NCBI RefSeq assembly: GCF_036492245.1
Contig: NZ_AP025286.1
Location: forward strand, 2,480,001-2,544,000
Reading direction: 5' to 3'
Length of the DNA: 64,000 bases
Source: Treponema bryantii
GTDB taxonomy: Bacteria; Spirochaetota; Spirochaetia; Treponematales; Treponemataceae
In this document: piece after piece, positions 25,684 through 34,260 of the stretch
Numbering within the stretch: the stretch's first letter is position 1
How the letters are laid out: the number at the start of each line of letters is the position of its first letter
Notes under the pieces: model-generated
Database searches by the model: none
What the model saw: only the letters and a program-made list of their open reading frames with translations
Told to the model about the DNA's origin: nothing
Translations under genes and position numbers: made by a program

Positions 25684-25703
25684 GTAAATTACAAGTATAA
25701 TAT
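25684..25703 (-). promoter_or_regulatory. Promoter element of the FlcA-like gene, mirrored upstream of the divergent gene
   Basis: On the minus strand this reads ATATTATACTTGTAATTTAC, which includes a TATTAT -10 box about 45 bases from the start codon. A nearly identical block lies in the opposite direction at 25874-25892. The region also holds the palindrome CTTGTAA-A-TTACAAG (25681-25695), overlapping AAGTATA-A-TATACTT (25693-25707). Confidence 0.45.
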
Positions 25704-25777
25704 ACTTCTTATATGAACGGATGATTTTTGTTTTGACTTAAGAGAAATATAATAAATAAGAAAAACAACGAAATCTT

Positions 25778-25811
25778 ATATTTTTATTCCCGCTCGCGGG
25801 AATAAAAATAT
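25778..25811. promoter_or_regulatory. Perfect 34-base palindrome between divergent genes
   Basis: ATATTTTTATTCCCGC at 25778-25793 and GCGGGAATAAAAATAT at 25796-25811 are exact complements separated by two bases. It has A/T runs at both ends, as in a two-way terminator, but stands between two promoters that face apart. It could insulate the promoters or bind a dimeric regulator. Confidence 0.55.
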
Positions 25812-25873
25812 CAAAACCGTATATCTTTGCAATATTCCGAAAAATCTAAACTAAAATCATAATCACAGAATCA

Positions 25874-25892
25874 ATATTATACTTGTATTTAC
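25874..25892 (+). promoter_or_regulatory. Promoter element of the glycogen-binding-domain gene
   Basis: ATATTATACTTGTATTTAC differs from the opposite-facing element at 25684-25703 by one missing A. TATTAT at 25875-25880 would be the -10 box, putting the transcript start near 25887, about 46 bases before the ATG. No good -35 box is visible. Confidence 0.45.
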
Positions 25893-25932
25893 TTTCACTA
25901 AACTCCCCGTCTCAGATTCCGATAATCAGAGT

Positions 25933-26652
25933 ATGAAAAAGCTTATTTTACTCTTGATTGCGGGGATGGGGCTTTTGGTAGCGCCGTTGTTTGCCGCTGA
26001 GATAACAAATTATCAGAATTTTGAGCTTGATACACTTTTGCATGGAATTGACAAGCCGGGGGCTCCCGTAGTCACCGACGACTATATTATTTTCACAGCG
26101 GATACAAAGCATCGCTTTGTTGGAATTGCTTTTGATTTTGAAGAATACAAGGTAATTCATCCGTTTCAGATTCTCACCCAGAAAGATGATGAAGAAAAAG
26201 TCAGCCGTAAACATATGTTCTACGTTTACAAACGACAGCATAAGTTTACAGAACTAAGATATCGACTTGTTTTCGACGGGCTGTGGACAACAGACCCTCT
26301 GAATCCAAACAAAGAATATGACCAGAATGTAAATCTGTATTTTTCTAAGCTGGATAATCTTGGAAGCATAAATGTGTATACAGAATCTCCAAAGAACGAC
26401 TATGCACACTTTATTTACAAGGGAGAAACAGGACAGAAAGTAAATCTTGCAGGAACTTTTACAAACTGGGATCCATGGATTTACGAAATGGTCGAAACTG
26501 CACCAGGGCTTTATGAACTTGAATTACCGCTTCCGGCCGGAAAATATTATTACAACTACTATATTGGTTTAACACCGGTACTAGATAACACAAATCCACA
26601 GAAGATTTATACACATGACGGCCGAAGCGCCAGTGTACTGACTGTTAAGTAA
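25933..26652 (+). CDS. Secreted protein with glycogen-binding (CBM48/AMPK-type) domain
   Basis: The 239-residue protein has a signal peptide (KLILLLIAGMGLLVAPLFA). Residues 25-145 form an all-beta region that begins NYQNFELDTLLHGIDKPG and has no known name. Residues 150-238 match the carbohydrate-binding module found in AMPK beta and isoamylase-type enzymes: KVNLAGTFTNWDPWIYEM, GLYELELPLPAGKYYYNYYI, and DNTNPQKIYTHDGRSASVL. No catalytic domain is attached, so it may bind alpha-glucans outside the cytoplasm or use this fold for protein contacts. It is a single-gene unit, divergent from the FlcA-like gene, and ends in a strong two-way terminator. Confidence 0.8.
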   Translation: MKKLILLLIAGMGLLVAPLFAAEITNYQNFELDTLLHGIDKPGAPVVTDDYIIFTADTKHRFVGIAFDFEEYKVIHPFQILTQKDDEEKVSRKHMFYVYKRQHKFTELRYRLVFDGLWTTDPLNPNKEYDQNVNLYFSKLDNLGSINVYTESPKNDYAHFIYKGETGQKVNLAGTFTNWDPWIYEMVETAPGLYELELPLPAGKYYYNYYIGLTPVLDNTNPQKIYTHDGRSASVLTVK

Positions 26653-26682
26653 AAAAATCGGCAGGTTGACCTGCCGATTTTT
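26653..26682. terminator. Two-way terminator between convergent genes
   Basis: AAAAATCGGCAGGT and ACCTGCCGATTTTT form a perfect 14-base stem with a two-base loop. It serves the plus-strand gene ending at 26652 and the minus-strand ffh operon ending at 26685. Confidence 0.92.
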
Positions 26683-26684
26683 AT

Positions 26685-28136
26685 TTATCTGAACTTCTTA
26701 GCCATTTCCATCAGTTTTTTCATGTCCATACCTTTGAGGGCGCTTGGATCTAATCCACCTGGAAGACCACCGGCTCCACCGAGACCTCCCATACCGCCCA
26801 TCATACTTGGATCAAGGCCGAGCTGATTCATCATCTTACCCTGCATTCCTTTGTTACGGCTTACTTTCTTCATCATAAGCTTTGTCTTTTCAAACTGCTT
26901 TAAGAGTTTGTTTACATCTGCAACAGAAGTACCACTACCCTTTGCAATTCGCTTACGACGGCTAGGACCAATAATAAGATGGTTCAGACGCTCTTTATAA
27001 GTCATACTCTGAATGATGGCTTCGTTTTTCTTCATGCTTGAAAGGTCCATCTGAGACGCGTCCATTCCGCTCATTCCAGGAATCATGTCGATGATAGACT
27101 GCATGCTGCCCATCTTCTTAACCTGCTGGAACTGTTCAAGATAATCCTGAAGAGTAAACTCATTGCGCTGAAGTTTCTTCTGCATTTTAAGGGCAGCTTC
27201 GGCATCAACAGTTTCCTGAGCCTTTTCAACGAGAGATACAACGTCTCCCATACCAAGGATACGAGAAGCAATTCGTTCAGGATGGAAAACTTCAAAATCT
27301 TCTGTTTTTTCACCGGTACCAATAAAGAGAATTGGTTTACCTGTAATTGTTTTAAGAGAAAGAGCCGCACCACCGCGGGCATCTGAATCGAACTTTGTAA
27401 GGATTACACCGGTAAGTCCAAGCTGCTCGTCAAATGTCTTTGCAATATCAACTGCGTTCTGACCAGTCATCGCGTCGGCAACAAGAAGCACCTCTACAGG
27501 GCCAGTTGCCTTTTTGATTTTTACGAGCTCAGCCATCATCTCTTCATCAATCTGAAGACGACCGGCAGTATCGATAATAATTGTATCGTAACCGTTTTTG
27601 CGTGCAAAAGAAATTGCATCTTCTGCATTCTTTACGGCATTTTTAGAATCTTCTTTGTAAACAGGAACACCAATTTTTTCGCCGAGCTGAGAAAGCTGTT
27701 CTACAGCCGCTGGACGTACTAAGTCACAGGCTGCAAGAAGTGGCTTTCTTCCCTCTTTCAAAAGGCGCGCTGCAAGCTTATGGGCAGCGGTAGTTTTACC
27801 GGCACCCTGAAGACCGAGCATCAAAATTACAGACTGAGTATCTGGTCCTTTAAGATGTAGATCAACCTTGGTATCTCCAAGCATTGAAACCATCTTGTCA
27901 TAGATGATTTTTGTAAACTGCTGGCCTGGATCTACAGACTTAAGAACTTTTTCTCCCTTTGCTTCTTCAATAGTTGAATTAACAAAGCGGCGTACAACAC
28001 GAAGATTTACATCGGCCTCAAGGAGTGCCATTTTAATTTCTTCAACAGCATCCTCAATGTTCTTTTCTGTGATTGTAGATTTTCCACTCAGCTTCTTAAC
28101 AATTCCGCTGAAAGTACCAGTAATTTTCTCTAACAT
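26685..28136 (-). CDS. ffh: Signal recognition particle GTPase Ffh
   Basis: Ffh binds signal sequences of nascent membrane and secreted proteins and, with 4.5S RNA and FtsY, brings ribosomes to the Sec translocon. The 483-residue protein has the helical N domain (MLEKITGTFSGIVKKLSG), the G domain with GLQGAGKTTAAHKLA near residue 108, ACDLVRPAAVEQL, IIDTAGRLQIDEEMM, TKFDSDARGGAALS, and the Met-rich M domain from about residue 325 with GSGTSVADVNKLLKQF. The C-terminus has a Gly/Met run typical of this protein. GAGG precedes the start by seven bases. It ends the ndk-gpsA-ffh set. Confidence 0.97.
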   Translation of the reverse strand: MLEKITGTFSGIVKKLSGKSTITEKNIEDAVEEIKMALLEADVNLRVVRRFVNSTIEEAKGEKVLKSVDPGQQFTKIIYDKMVSMLGDTKVDLHLKGPDTQSVILMLGLQGAGKTTAAHKLAARLLKEGRKPLLAACDLVRPAAVEQLSQLGEKIGVPVYKEDSKNAVKNAEDAISFARKNGYDTIIIDTAGRLQIDEEMMAELVKIKKATGPVEVLLVADAMTGQNAVDIAKTFDEQLGLTGVILTKFDSDARGGAALSLKTITGKPILFIGTGEKTEDFEVFHPERIASRILGMGDVVSLVEKAQETVDAEAALKMQKKLQRNEFTLQDYLEQFQQVKKMGSMQSIIDMIPGMSGMDASQMDLSSMKKNEAIIQSMTYKERLNHLIIGPSRRKRIAKGSGTSVADVNKLLKQFEKTKLMMKKVSRNKGMQGKMMNQLGLDPSMMGGMGGLGGAGGLPGGLDPSALKGMDMKKLMEMAKKFR

Positions 28137-28177
28137 TCTTAAACCTCAATAAGTTGCTCGATTATTCCCACTCTGAT

Positions 28178-29227
28178 TTACATACTGATTAAATTTTTTA
28201 AAATTCCCAGAGCAGTAGCTTCTTTGTTAAGCACCTTATAAAGTGCATCACAAATAGGAAGTTTCAAATCTTTTTTCTTTGCAATTTCATGAACGTATTT
28301 ACAGGCAATTGCTCCCTCAGGAAGATATCCAATCTTTGATACATTAGCAATCAAATCATCAATATCTTTAAACTTAGAAAGCATATCTGTTTTAATTATG
28401 TCCTGTCCAAAACGACGGTTTCGACCATACTTACTCTTACAAGTAACATCAAGGTCACCAACTCCAGAAATTGAAGTAAAGGTTTCTGCATGAGTTGCAC
28501 CCATTGCAAAACCTAAAGTCTGAATTTCATTTAATCCTGCAGCAAGAAGAAGGCTTTCTGCATTGTCACCAAAAACATCTGAAGTTTCTGCCATAGCATC
28601 AACAGCACCATAAACAGCAGCAACAACGTTTTTAGCAGCAGCACAAATCTGAACGCCAATTACGTCAAAACTTGAGAATACCATAAGTCCTGGAACCTTC
28701 AGAAGCTCACGTACACGAATAGAATTCTTTGGATTAAGAGAAGCCGCAACGAGACCTGTAAGTTTACCCATTGCAACTTCTTCTGCATGACTAGGACCTG
28801 CAACATATACAGTGCAGTCCTTATATACTTCTGGAAGAACTGATTCCATTGTTTCAAGAATCAGCTTTGGACCTTCTGCAGAAGGCACGAAACCTTTTGT
28901 AACTGCAGTTATAACTGTAGAACCGTCTGCAATATTTGGAACATTAACTATCTGTGAAATAGTCTTAGCCAGAAAAAGTGATGGAGAAGCAATAATCAGA
29001 AACTCTTTTCCAGTTGCAACTTCAGTAATATCATTTGAACAGGTGATTGAATCTTCCAGTTTATAACCAGGAAGAAACTGTTTATTTTCATGTTCGTTGT
29101 TAATCTGATCAGCGACTTCTTTTTCAAAGGCCCAGATCTGAACCTTATGACCACCACGTGCGAGAGCCTGTGCAAGTCCGGTTCCCCATGCACCACCACC
29201 GATTACACCTACTGTTTTCTCAGACAT
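28178..29227 (-). CDS. gpsA: Glycerol-3-phosphate dehydrogenase [NAD(P)+]
   Basis: GpsA reduces dihydroxyacetone phosphate to sn-glycerol 3-phosphate, the backbone of membrane phospholipids. The 349-residue protein begins with the dinucleotide-binding loop GVIGGGAWGTGLAQALA, then carries the VTKGFVPS stretch and TVYVAGPSHAEEVA, and a helical C-terminal domain with the catalytic Lys in AAAKNVVAAVYG and the substrate site DLDVTCKSKYGRNRRFG. Length fits the family. AGGAAAG stands seven bases before the ATG. It lies between ndk (72 bases upstream) and ffh (41 bases downstream) and is likely in one transcript with them. Confidence 0.96.
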   Translation of the reverse strand: MSEKTVGVIGGGAWGTGLAQALARGGHKVQIWAFEKEVADQINNEHENKQFLPGYKLEDSITCSNDITEVATGKEFLIIASPSLFLAKTISQIVNVPNIADGSTVITAVTKGFVPSAEGPKLILETMESVLPEVYKDCTVYVAGPSHAEEVAMGKLTGLVAASLNPKNSIRVRELLKVPGLMVFSSFDVIGVQICAAAKNVVAAVYGAVDAMAETSDVFGDNAESLLLAAGLNEIQTLGFAMGATHAETFTSISGVGDLDVTCKSKYGRNRRFGQDIIKTDMLSKFKDIDDLIANVSKIGYLPEGAIACKYVHEIAKKKDLKLPICDALYKVLNKEATALGILKNLISM

Positions 29228-29299
29228 ATATCTTTCCTACTACAAAACATTCCCAATTTATCGCTCAGGCACAGCCTTCGCTCTGAGGCGTATTTTAGG

Positions 29300-29743
29300 C
29301 TAGTACCAGCCATCCTCGCAGTCAGCCCAGTCATAGAGTTCTTCTGGCTTGAACCAGAGATTGATTTCGCGCTCTGCGCTTTCATCACTGTCTGAAGCAT
29401 GGATAATATTTCTGTCTGTGTGAATACAGTAATCACCACGGATTGTTCCTGGGATTGCTTCAGTAGGCTTTGTAGCACCTACTACTTTTCTCATAAGAGT
29501 TACACAGTCATCAGCCTGCCATACCATTGCAATTACAGGACCTGATGTAACATAACTAACTAAATCATTGTAGAAAGGTTTTCCATCATGCTCTGCATAG
29601 TGTTTACCAGCGAGATCTTCGCTAACGTGCATCATCTTCAAACCAACAAGTTTGAATCCTTTCTTTTCAAGGCGCTCAATAACTTCGCCTACTAAACGGC
29701 GGTTGATTACGCCGGGTTTTAACATTGTGAAACATCTACTCAT
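29300..29743 (-). CDS. ndk: Nucleoside diphosphate kinase
   Basis: Ndk exchanges the terminal phosphate between nucleoside tri- and diphosphates through a phospho-histidine. The 147-residue protein shows FTMLKPGVINRRLVGEVIERLEKKGFKLVG at the start, YAEHDGKPFYNDLVSYVTSGPV, IPGTIRGDY and the active-site His in NIIHASDSDESAEREI near residue 117. The C-terminal tail of about 20 residues (FKPEELYDWADCEDGWY) is a little longer than usual. No ribosome site is obvious before the ATG. Its upstream region contains the large nested inverted repeat at 29796-29948. Confidence 0.95.
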   Translation of the reverse strand: MSRCFTMLKPGVINRRLVGEVIERLEKKGFKLVGLKMMHVSEDLAGKHYAEHDGKPFYNDLVSYVTSGPVIAMVWQADDCVTLMRKVVGATKPTEAIPGTIRGDYCIHTDRNIIHASDSDESAEREINLWFKPEELYDWADCEDGWY

Positions 29744-29795
29744 AATATTATGATTATATAGGAAGAAGTGAGTCTGTTCAATATATAACGAAATC

Positions 29796-29948
29796 TTGAA
29801 AACAACAAAAACGCGGAGCCGGAAACATCCCGTGAAACCGAGTTGCCTCGTCGCTTCGCTCTGTAATTACTGCGAGGCACGTATTTTCTGTATCGGCAAC
29901 AAATGTTTCACGGGCGTGTTTCCGGCTCCGCGTTTTTGTTGTTTTCAA
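29796..29948. repeat. Nested inverted-repeat element (MITE-like) between ispH and ndk
   Basis: The left arm (29796-29838) and right arm (29905-29948) are complementary over 31 outer bases without a mismatch, then a small bulge, then ten more bases (CCCGTGAAAC with GTTTCACGGG). Outer ends read TTGAAAACAACAAAAACGCG and its complement. The interior of 66 bases holds a second stem, TGCCTCG with CGAGGCA. The element has no ORF. No clear target duplication is seen. It could fold into one long hairpin and may stop transcription in either direction. The rest of the interval 29949-30064 contains only the hairpin GGACGCA-TTTCAT-TGCGTCC at 30028-30047. Confidence 0.7.
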
Positions 29949-30064
29949 ATTCAGTGTTATTTACAATTATATTCTTCCTATATAAACATAAAAAGACGAC
30001 GGAAAAGAGGGCGGAGTCCCGACCTACGGACGCATTTCATTGCGTCCTACCCCACCCAGCGGGC

Positions 30065-30934
30065 TCAAACGCCGCCAGCAACGCCTGCTTTTAATAGTCG
30101 CTCGACTTCATCTATAATAGAGTCAGGGGTGGAGGCGCCGGCGGTTATTCCTATGGTGTTTAGTTTATAAAAATCTGAGGGGATTTCGGCGGTGGTTTGG
30201 ACGTGAATGGCTTGCTTGCAGTTGGCTGCAGCAGTCTGATAGAGGCGTTTGGTATTTGCGGAGTTCTTGCCACCGATAACGATTACGCCATCTACTTTTT
30301 TGCACAATTCGAGCAATGCTTCCTGACGTTCACTGGTAGCGGGACAGATAGTGTTCATCACTGCAAGATTTTTGAATTTTGAACGGAACAATGATTCTAT
30401 TTTTTCGAACTCTTTTGGACTGTAAGTAGTCTGGCTTAAAAGAATTACGTTTTTGTTTTCTGAATCTTTAATGTCAAAAGACTCGGCTTCGGTATAGTCC
30501 TGAATCTGGCTGAAGTTTTCGCCTGCGTAGCCGGCTATTCCTATTACTTCACCGTGATTTCTGTCGCCTGTAAGTACTACATAATCATTCTGATTTGAAT
30601 AACGTTCTACCATTTTCTGACTGGCTTTTACGCGTGGACAGGTAGCATCTATGATTGTACATTTTTTAGCTTCTAAGGCATCTGTAACAGAAGGAGCAAC
30701 TCCGTGTGCACGGATGATTACTACAGATTCTGAAGGAATCTCCCCTACCTGCTGTTCATCAACGGTAATTAAGCCTTTAGCACTTAGAGCACGCAATGCG
30801 TTTTCGTTATGAATAAGAGGTCCAAGAGAATATACAGTTTTATCTTTATTTTCAGCTAACGCCTTCTCCGCCAACTCAACAGCACGGCGAACACCAAAGC
30901 AAAATCCTAAAACAGAAGCACGTACAATTTCCAT
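30065..30934 (-). CDS. ispH: 4-hydroxy-3-methylbut-2-enyl diphosphate reductase
   Basis: IspH makes isopentenyl and dimethylallyl diphosphate in the last step of the MEP isoprenoid pathway. The 289-residue protein has the three iron-sulphur Cys: GFCFGVRRAVE at residue 12, DATCPRVKAS near 97, and TICPATSERQ near 197, plus GPLIHNENAL and HGEVIGIAGY. The start at 30934 (MEIVRASVLG) is chosen from the family's usual N-terminus; the frame stays open for nine codons upstream with no ribosome site for either. The C-terminus (GASTPDSIIDEVERLLK) is as expected. It is flanked on both sides by palindromic intergenic elements. Confidence 0.95.
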   Translation of the reverse strand: MEIVRASVLGFCFGVRRAVELAEKALAENKDKTVYSLGPLIHNENALRALSAKGLITVDEQQVGEIPSESVVIIRAHGVAPSVTDALEAKKCTIIDATCPRVKASQKMVERYSNQNDYVVLTGDRNHGEVIGIAGYAGENFSQIQDYTEAESFDIKDSENKNVILLSQTTYSPKEFEKIESLFRSKFKNLAVMNTICPATSERQEALLELCKKVDGVIVIGGKNSANTKRLYQTAAANCKQAIHVQTTAEIPSDFYKLNTIGITAGASTPDSIIDEVERLLKAGVAGGV

Positions 30935-30966
30935 AAGAGCAGAATACACATTTCCACACAAAATGT

Positions 30967-31217
30967 CGAGGAGAGAAAAAAAAGCAGCTTACGTTCCGTA
31001 TTAAAGAAGTAATCAAATTTTGGCGCGAGGGAGCGGATTTGCAGGGCAAAATGACTTTGTTTGTGGCTGCCGCGAGAGCGGCAGTATAATAGTTTCTATA
31101 CCACAAACAACGTCAAGCGCAATATTGCGCGTTTTTGACCTGTAAATACGAGACCAGAAGCCAATATAACTATTAAATAGTCTATTGCGAGTACAATTCT
31201 TTATTTTTCTCTCCTCG
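30967..31217. repeat. 250-base palindromic element upstream of ispH (MITE-like)
   Basis: The ends are a perfect 14-base inverted repeat, CGAGGAGAGAAAAA at 30967-30980 and TTTTTCTCTCCTCG at 31204-31217. Inside lie GACTTTGTTTGTGG (31053-31066) and CCACAAACAACGTC (31101-31114), complementary but for one base, with CTGCCGC-GAGA-GCGGCAG between them, and the palindrome GCGCAATATTGCGC (31117-31130) followed by a T run. No reading frame fills it. Terminal inverted repeats and no coding capacity fit a MITE; a structured RNA is the alternative. Confidence 0.6.
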
Positions 31218-31237
31218 AAGAGATTTCGTTAAATAAA

Positions 31238-31272
31238 AAAGCCCTGCTCTTTTTAGAACAGGGCTTTAAATT
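31238..31272 (-). terminator. Terminator of the yajC-secD-secF operon
   Basis: AAAGCCCTGCTCT and AGAACAGGGCTTT pair at 12 of 13 positions around a short loop. Read on the minus strand the stem is followed by a run of T, 14-20 bases after the secF stop. Confidence 0.88.
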
Positions 31273-31285
31273 ATTTTAGTTTAGA

Positions 31286-32503
31286 CTATTCTTCATCCGC
31301 TCTTACATGCTTAAGAGAATGGTGAACACCAAATTCTGGTTTCCAGTTCTTTCTTGAAGCACTGATGAATGCGCTTGAAATGAAGATTGATGAGTACATA
31401 CCACAAATCAATCCGACAATCATTGCAAGTGAGAAGTCCTTGATGCTTCCTGTTGTGAATACGAACAGAGAAACAACAGCGAACAATGTTGTAATAGTTG
31501 TCAAAACAGAACGTGTGAATGTATCAGAAAGAGACTTGTTCAAAATCTCATTGAAAGTCTTAGCTTCTGGCATCATCTTGAGGTTATAGCGAACGCGGTC
31601 GAGAATTACGACAGTAGCGTTGATAGAGTAACCTACGATTGTAAGAACAGCTGCAAGAACAGTTGTTGAGAATTCAATCTGAGTCCAGATGATGAATGTG
31701 AACATAATCAATGTATCGTGAAGCAAAGCAATTACCGAACCGAGAGCGAAGTCCCAGTGGAAGCGGATTGTTGCATAGAGCCAGATAAGTCCAACTACAG
31801 CAATGAACATGATGATAGACTTAATTGTTGTGTTCTTTGACATACCAGCACCAATGAAGTCTGTCTTTACGATAGCAACCTTCTCTTTTCCAAAAGCCTT
31901 AAAGAGCTTTTCATTGATAGAAGTCTGAATCTCGTTCTGTGCATCACCTTCGCTAACACCCATACGAATCTGATAAGAAGCATCAGCTCCAGTACCAAGC
32001 TGTTTGATGTTTCCACCAGCTTCTCCAAGAGCGTTACGAATATCATTTGTAGTAACTTCAGAAGTTCCTGCAGGATAGATATAGATAGGTGTAGTTGAAA
32101 GCTGATTTGTAACAGCAGAGTTCAAGAACAATTTTGTAGAATCATATGAACCGTTCTTTACAGTCATTGTAACATTGCTGATTTTGTTTACTTCAGCAGC
32201 AACATCTGCAACTGTCTTTGCAACAGCAAAGTTGATAGAACGAGTTTCGTTGTCAGCACCAGTACCAGAAATGATGATATCCATCTGACCAGCAGAAAGA
32301 TCCATAGATACTTTTGCAGCACCATTATAAGTAATTTCGGCAACAGGATTTGCTACACGAACTTCCTCAATAAGACCTGGACGGAAATCAAGACCAAGAT
32401 TGATTCCTTTTACAAAGAAACCAACAATACCAAGTGCGATGATTACACAACTGAAAATAGCAGCTGGGATAAATCCCTTATTAAAGTTTAATGTCTTTTT
32501 CAT
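31286..32503 (-). CDS. secF: Protein translocase subunit SecF
   Basis: SecF pairs with SecD in the inner membrane and uses the proton gradient to pull secreted proteins through SecYEG. The 405-residue protein begins with one span (FIPAAIFSCVIIALGIVGFFV), then GINLGLDFRPG, a periplasmic region that is longer than in E. coli (about residues 40-215), and five spans in the C-terminal half with ALLHDTLIMFTF, IVGYSINATVVILDRVR and LTTITTLFAVVSLF. The start overlaps the secD stop as ATGA. It is the last gene of the operon and is followed by a clear terminator. Confidence 0.95.
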   Translation of the reverse strand: MKKTLNFNKGFIPAAIFSCVIIALGIVGFFVKGINLGLDFRPGLIEEVRVANPVAEITYNGAAKVSMDLSAGQMDIIISGTGADNETRSINFAVAKTVADVAAEVNKISNVTMTVKNGSYDSTKLFLNSAVTNQLSTTPIYIYPAGTSEVTTNDIRNALGEAGGNIKQLGTGADASYQIRMGVSEGDAQNEIQTSINEKLFKAFGKEKVAIVKTDFIGAGMSKNTTIKSIIMFIAVVGLIWLYATIRFHWDFALGSVIALLHDTLIMFTFIIWTQIEFSTTVLAAVLTIVGYSINATVVILDRVRYNLKMMPEAKTFNEILNKSLSDTFTRSVLTTITTLFAVVSLFVFTTGSIKDFSLAMIVGLICGMYSSIFISSAFISASRKNWKPEFGVHHSLKHVRADEE

Positions 32504-34239
32504 TGTTTAATCCCCCAACCAATGCTTACTTTCTTAGCATGGAGAACCTCTGTATCGAAGTCGAACATAAGACGTGATACGAAGAGAGCTGTGAATACAG
32601 ATGAAACAACACCAATTGCAAGAGATACAGCGAATCCCTGGATAGAACCAGTTCCAAGCTGACTCAAGAAGATTGCAGCGATGAATGTTGTAATGTTAGA
32701 GTCCATAATAGCCCAGAATGCATTGTCAAATCCCATTGCAATAGCAGCTGGACGGCTCTTACCCTGACGAAGCTCTTCTTTGATACGTTCAAAAATAAGT
32801 ACGTTAGCATCAACGGCCATACCGATTGTAAGAATCATACCGGCAATTGATGAAAGTGTAAGAGTAAGGTTGAAAGCAGAAAGGATAGAGAACATCATAA
32901 AGAGGTTCAAAACCTGTGCAACAACAGCGTTAATACCAGAAGCCTTGTAGTAAATCAACATGAAGATAAGGATGAGACCAAGACCAAGAAGGATAGCCTT
33001 TGCACCAGAACGGATTGAATCTTCACCAAGTGAAGCTCCGATAACCTGCTGACTTTCTACCTCGAGAGGAACGTTAAGCCAGGCTGTCTGAAGAACCTTC
33101 TTAATATTGTCTGCTTCTTCGTAGCTGAAACCACCAGAAAGTGATACTGAACCACCTGTGATAGCTGTCTGAATACGAGCGTTAGATTTAACCTTGTTAT
33201 CACTTACGATTGCAAGATTATCACCAACATGAGCACCTGTGAAATCACCAAAAATTACAGCACCTTCGCTGTCGAGGTTGAAGTGAACTTCAGGCTGGTT
33301 TGTGAATTCATCTGAACCAACGATAGCAGATTTAACATGCTGACCATCAAGAGCGATTTCCTTCTTTACAACAACCCAGTCATAGCGTTCATCAAGACCA
33401 TATTCATCTTTTCTATATTCTCCGAAAACTTCACAGTCATCAGGAATTACAGATGGGTCCATCAATTCGCCAAGAGCATTGAAGGTATTTGCAGGGTTCT
33501 GAGCATAGTATGCTTTGAAGGCATTTGTTGCTTCTGTATCAACGAGACGGAAGTTCAAAATACCCTTACCCATAATCAATGTATTGATTGCGTCTGCCTG
33601 AGCAGCACCAGGAATTTCGATGTAGATTCTGTCATCGCCCTGCTGGCGGATAACAGGAGAAGTAAGACCAAACTTGTCGATACGGCTTGAAAGGTTTTCA
33701 ATAGCATTAGCCATTGCTTCTTTCTTGAAATCAGATGCATTTTCTGAAGCAACTGCATCACCCATAGAAGCAAGAGCTGCATCAAGATCAGCCTTTACGA
33801 TAATATTCATACCACCTGAGAGGTCAAGTCCAAGCTTTACAGAATTTTCATAATACTTTTTAGCTTTAAGAATCTGCTCGCGATAACGAGTCTGGAAAAC
33901 AGTCAAAAAATCAAGTTCACTGTCATAAGCAGAAAGAACATCTTTCCATGTAAGCTCTGAAGGAGCTTTCTTATCAAGAGTCTTGTATCTCTTGTTTACA
34001 TCTTTCTTAAGCCAAGCATATTCGTCAGTAAGTGTTGCTGACAAATCCATTTTTTTAATTGCGCGTACATCTTCTGCGGCTTTGAGTTCAGCATAATTCT
34101 TAATATTTTCTGTTGAACCTAAAGCAAGCTGCTGCATTTCCTTTGGTGTTCTTCCATACCAGCTGATTGAAGGCCAGAGGAAAACGAAACAAAGAGCTAA
34201 AACAGCCAGCAGAACCAATAAACGAGTTCTCTTGTTCAT
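32500..34239 (-). CDS. secD: Protein translocase subunit SecD
   Basis: SecD is the large partner of SecF. The 579-residue protein starts with one span (RLLVLLAVLALCFVFLWPSISWYG), continues with a periplasmic domain containing LGLDLSGGMNIIVK and ENLSSRIDKFGLTSPVIRQQGDDRIYIEIPGA, and ends in five spans with GMILTIGMAVDANVLIFERIKEELRQGKS and FTALFVSRLMFD. An insert of about 80 residues early in the protein, before the DLSGG box, is Lys/Glu-rich and longer than in E. coli. GGAG lies ten bases upstream of the ATG. It stands between yajC (21 bases upstream) and secF. Confidence 0.96.
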   Translation of the reverse strand: MNKRTRLLVLLAVLALCFVFLWPSISWYGRTPKEMQQLALGSTENIKNYAELKAAEDVRAIKKMDLSATLTDEYAWLKKDVNKRYKTLDKKAPSELTWKDVLSAYDSELDFLTVFQTRYREQILKAKKYYENSVKLGLDLSGGMNIIVKADLDAALASMGDAVASENASDFKKEAMANAIENLSSRIDKFGLTSPVIRQQGDDRIYIEIPGAAQADAINTLIMGKGILNFRLVDTEATNAFKAYYAQNPANTFNALGELMDPSVIPDDCEVFGEYRKDEYGLDERYDWVVVKKEIALDGQHVKSAIVGSDEFTNQPEVHFNLDSEGAVIFGDFTGAHVGDNLAIVSDNKVKSNARIQTAITGGSVSLSGGFSYEEADNIKKVLQTAWLNVPLEVESQQVIGASLGEDSIRSGAKAILLGLGLILIFMLIYYKASGINAVVAQVLNLFMMFSILSAFNLTLTLSSIAGMILTIGMAVDANVLIFERIKEELRQGKSRPAAIAMGFDNAFWAIMDSNITTFIAAIFLSQLGTGSIQGFAVSLAIGVVSSVFTALFVSRLMFDFDTEVLHAKKVSIGWGIKQ

Positions 34240-34260
34240 TTTATTATAAACTCCAATTAT

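Noticed and set aside
29796-29948. Plain terminator for ispH
   Set aside because: The arms are over 40 bases and the interior has its own stem; it lies more than 100 bases from the ispH stop. A terminating effect is possible but does not explain the size.
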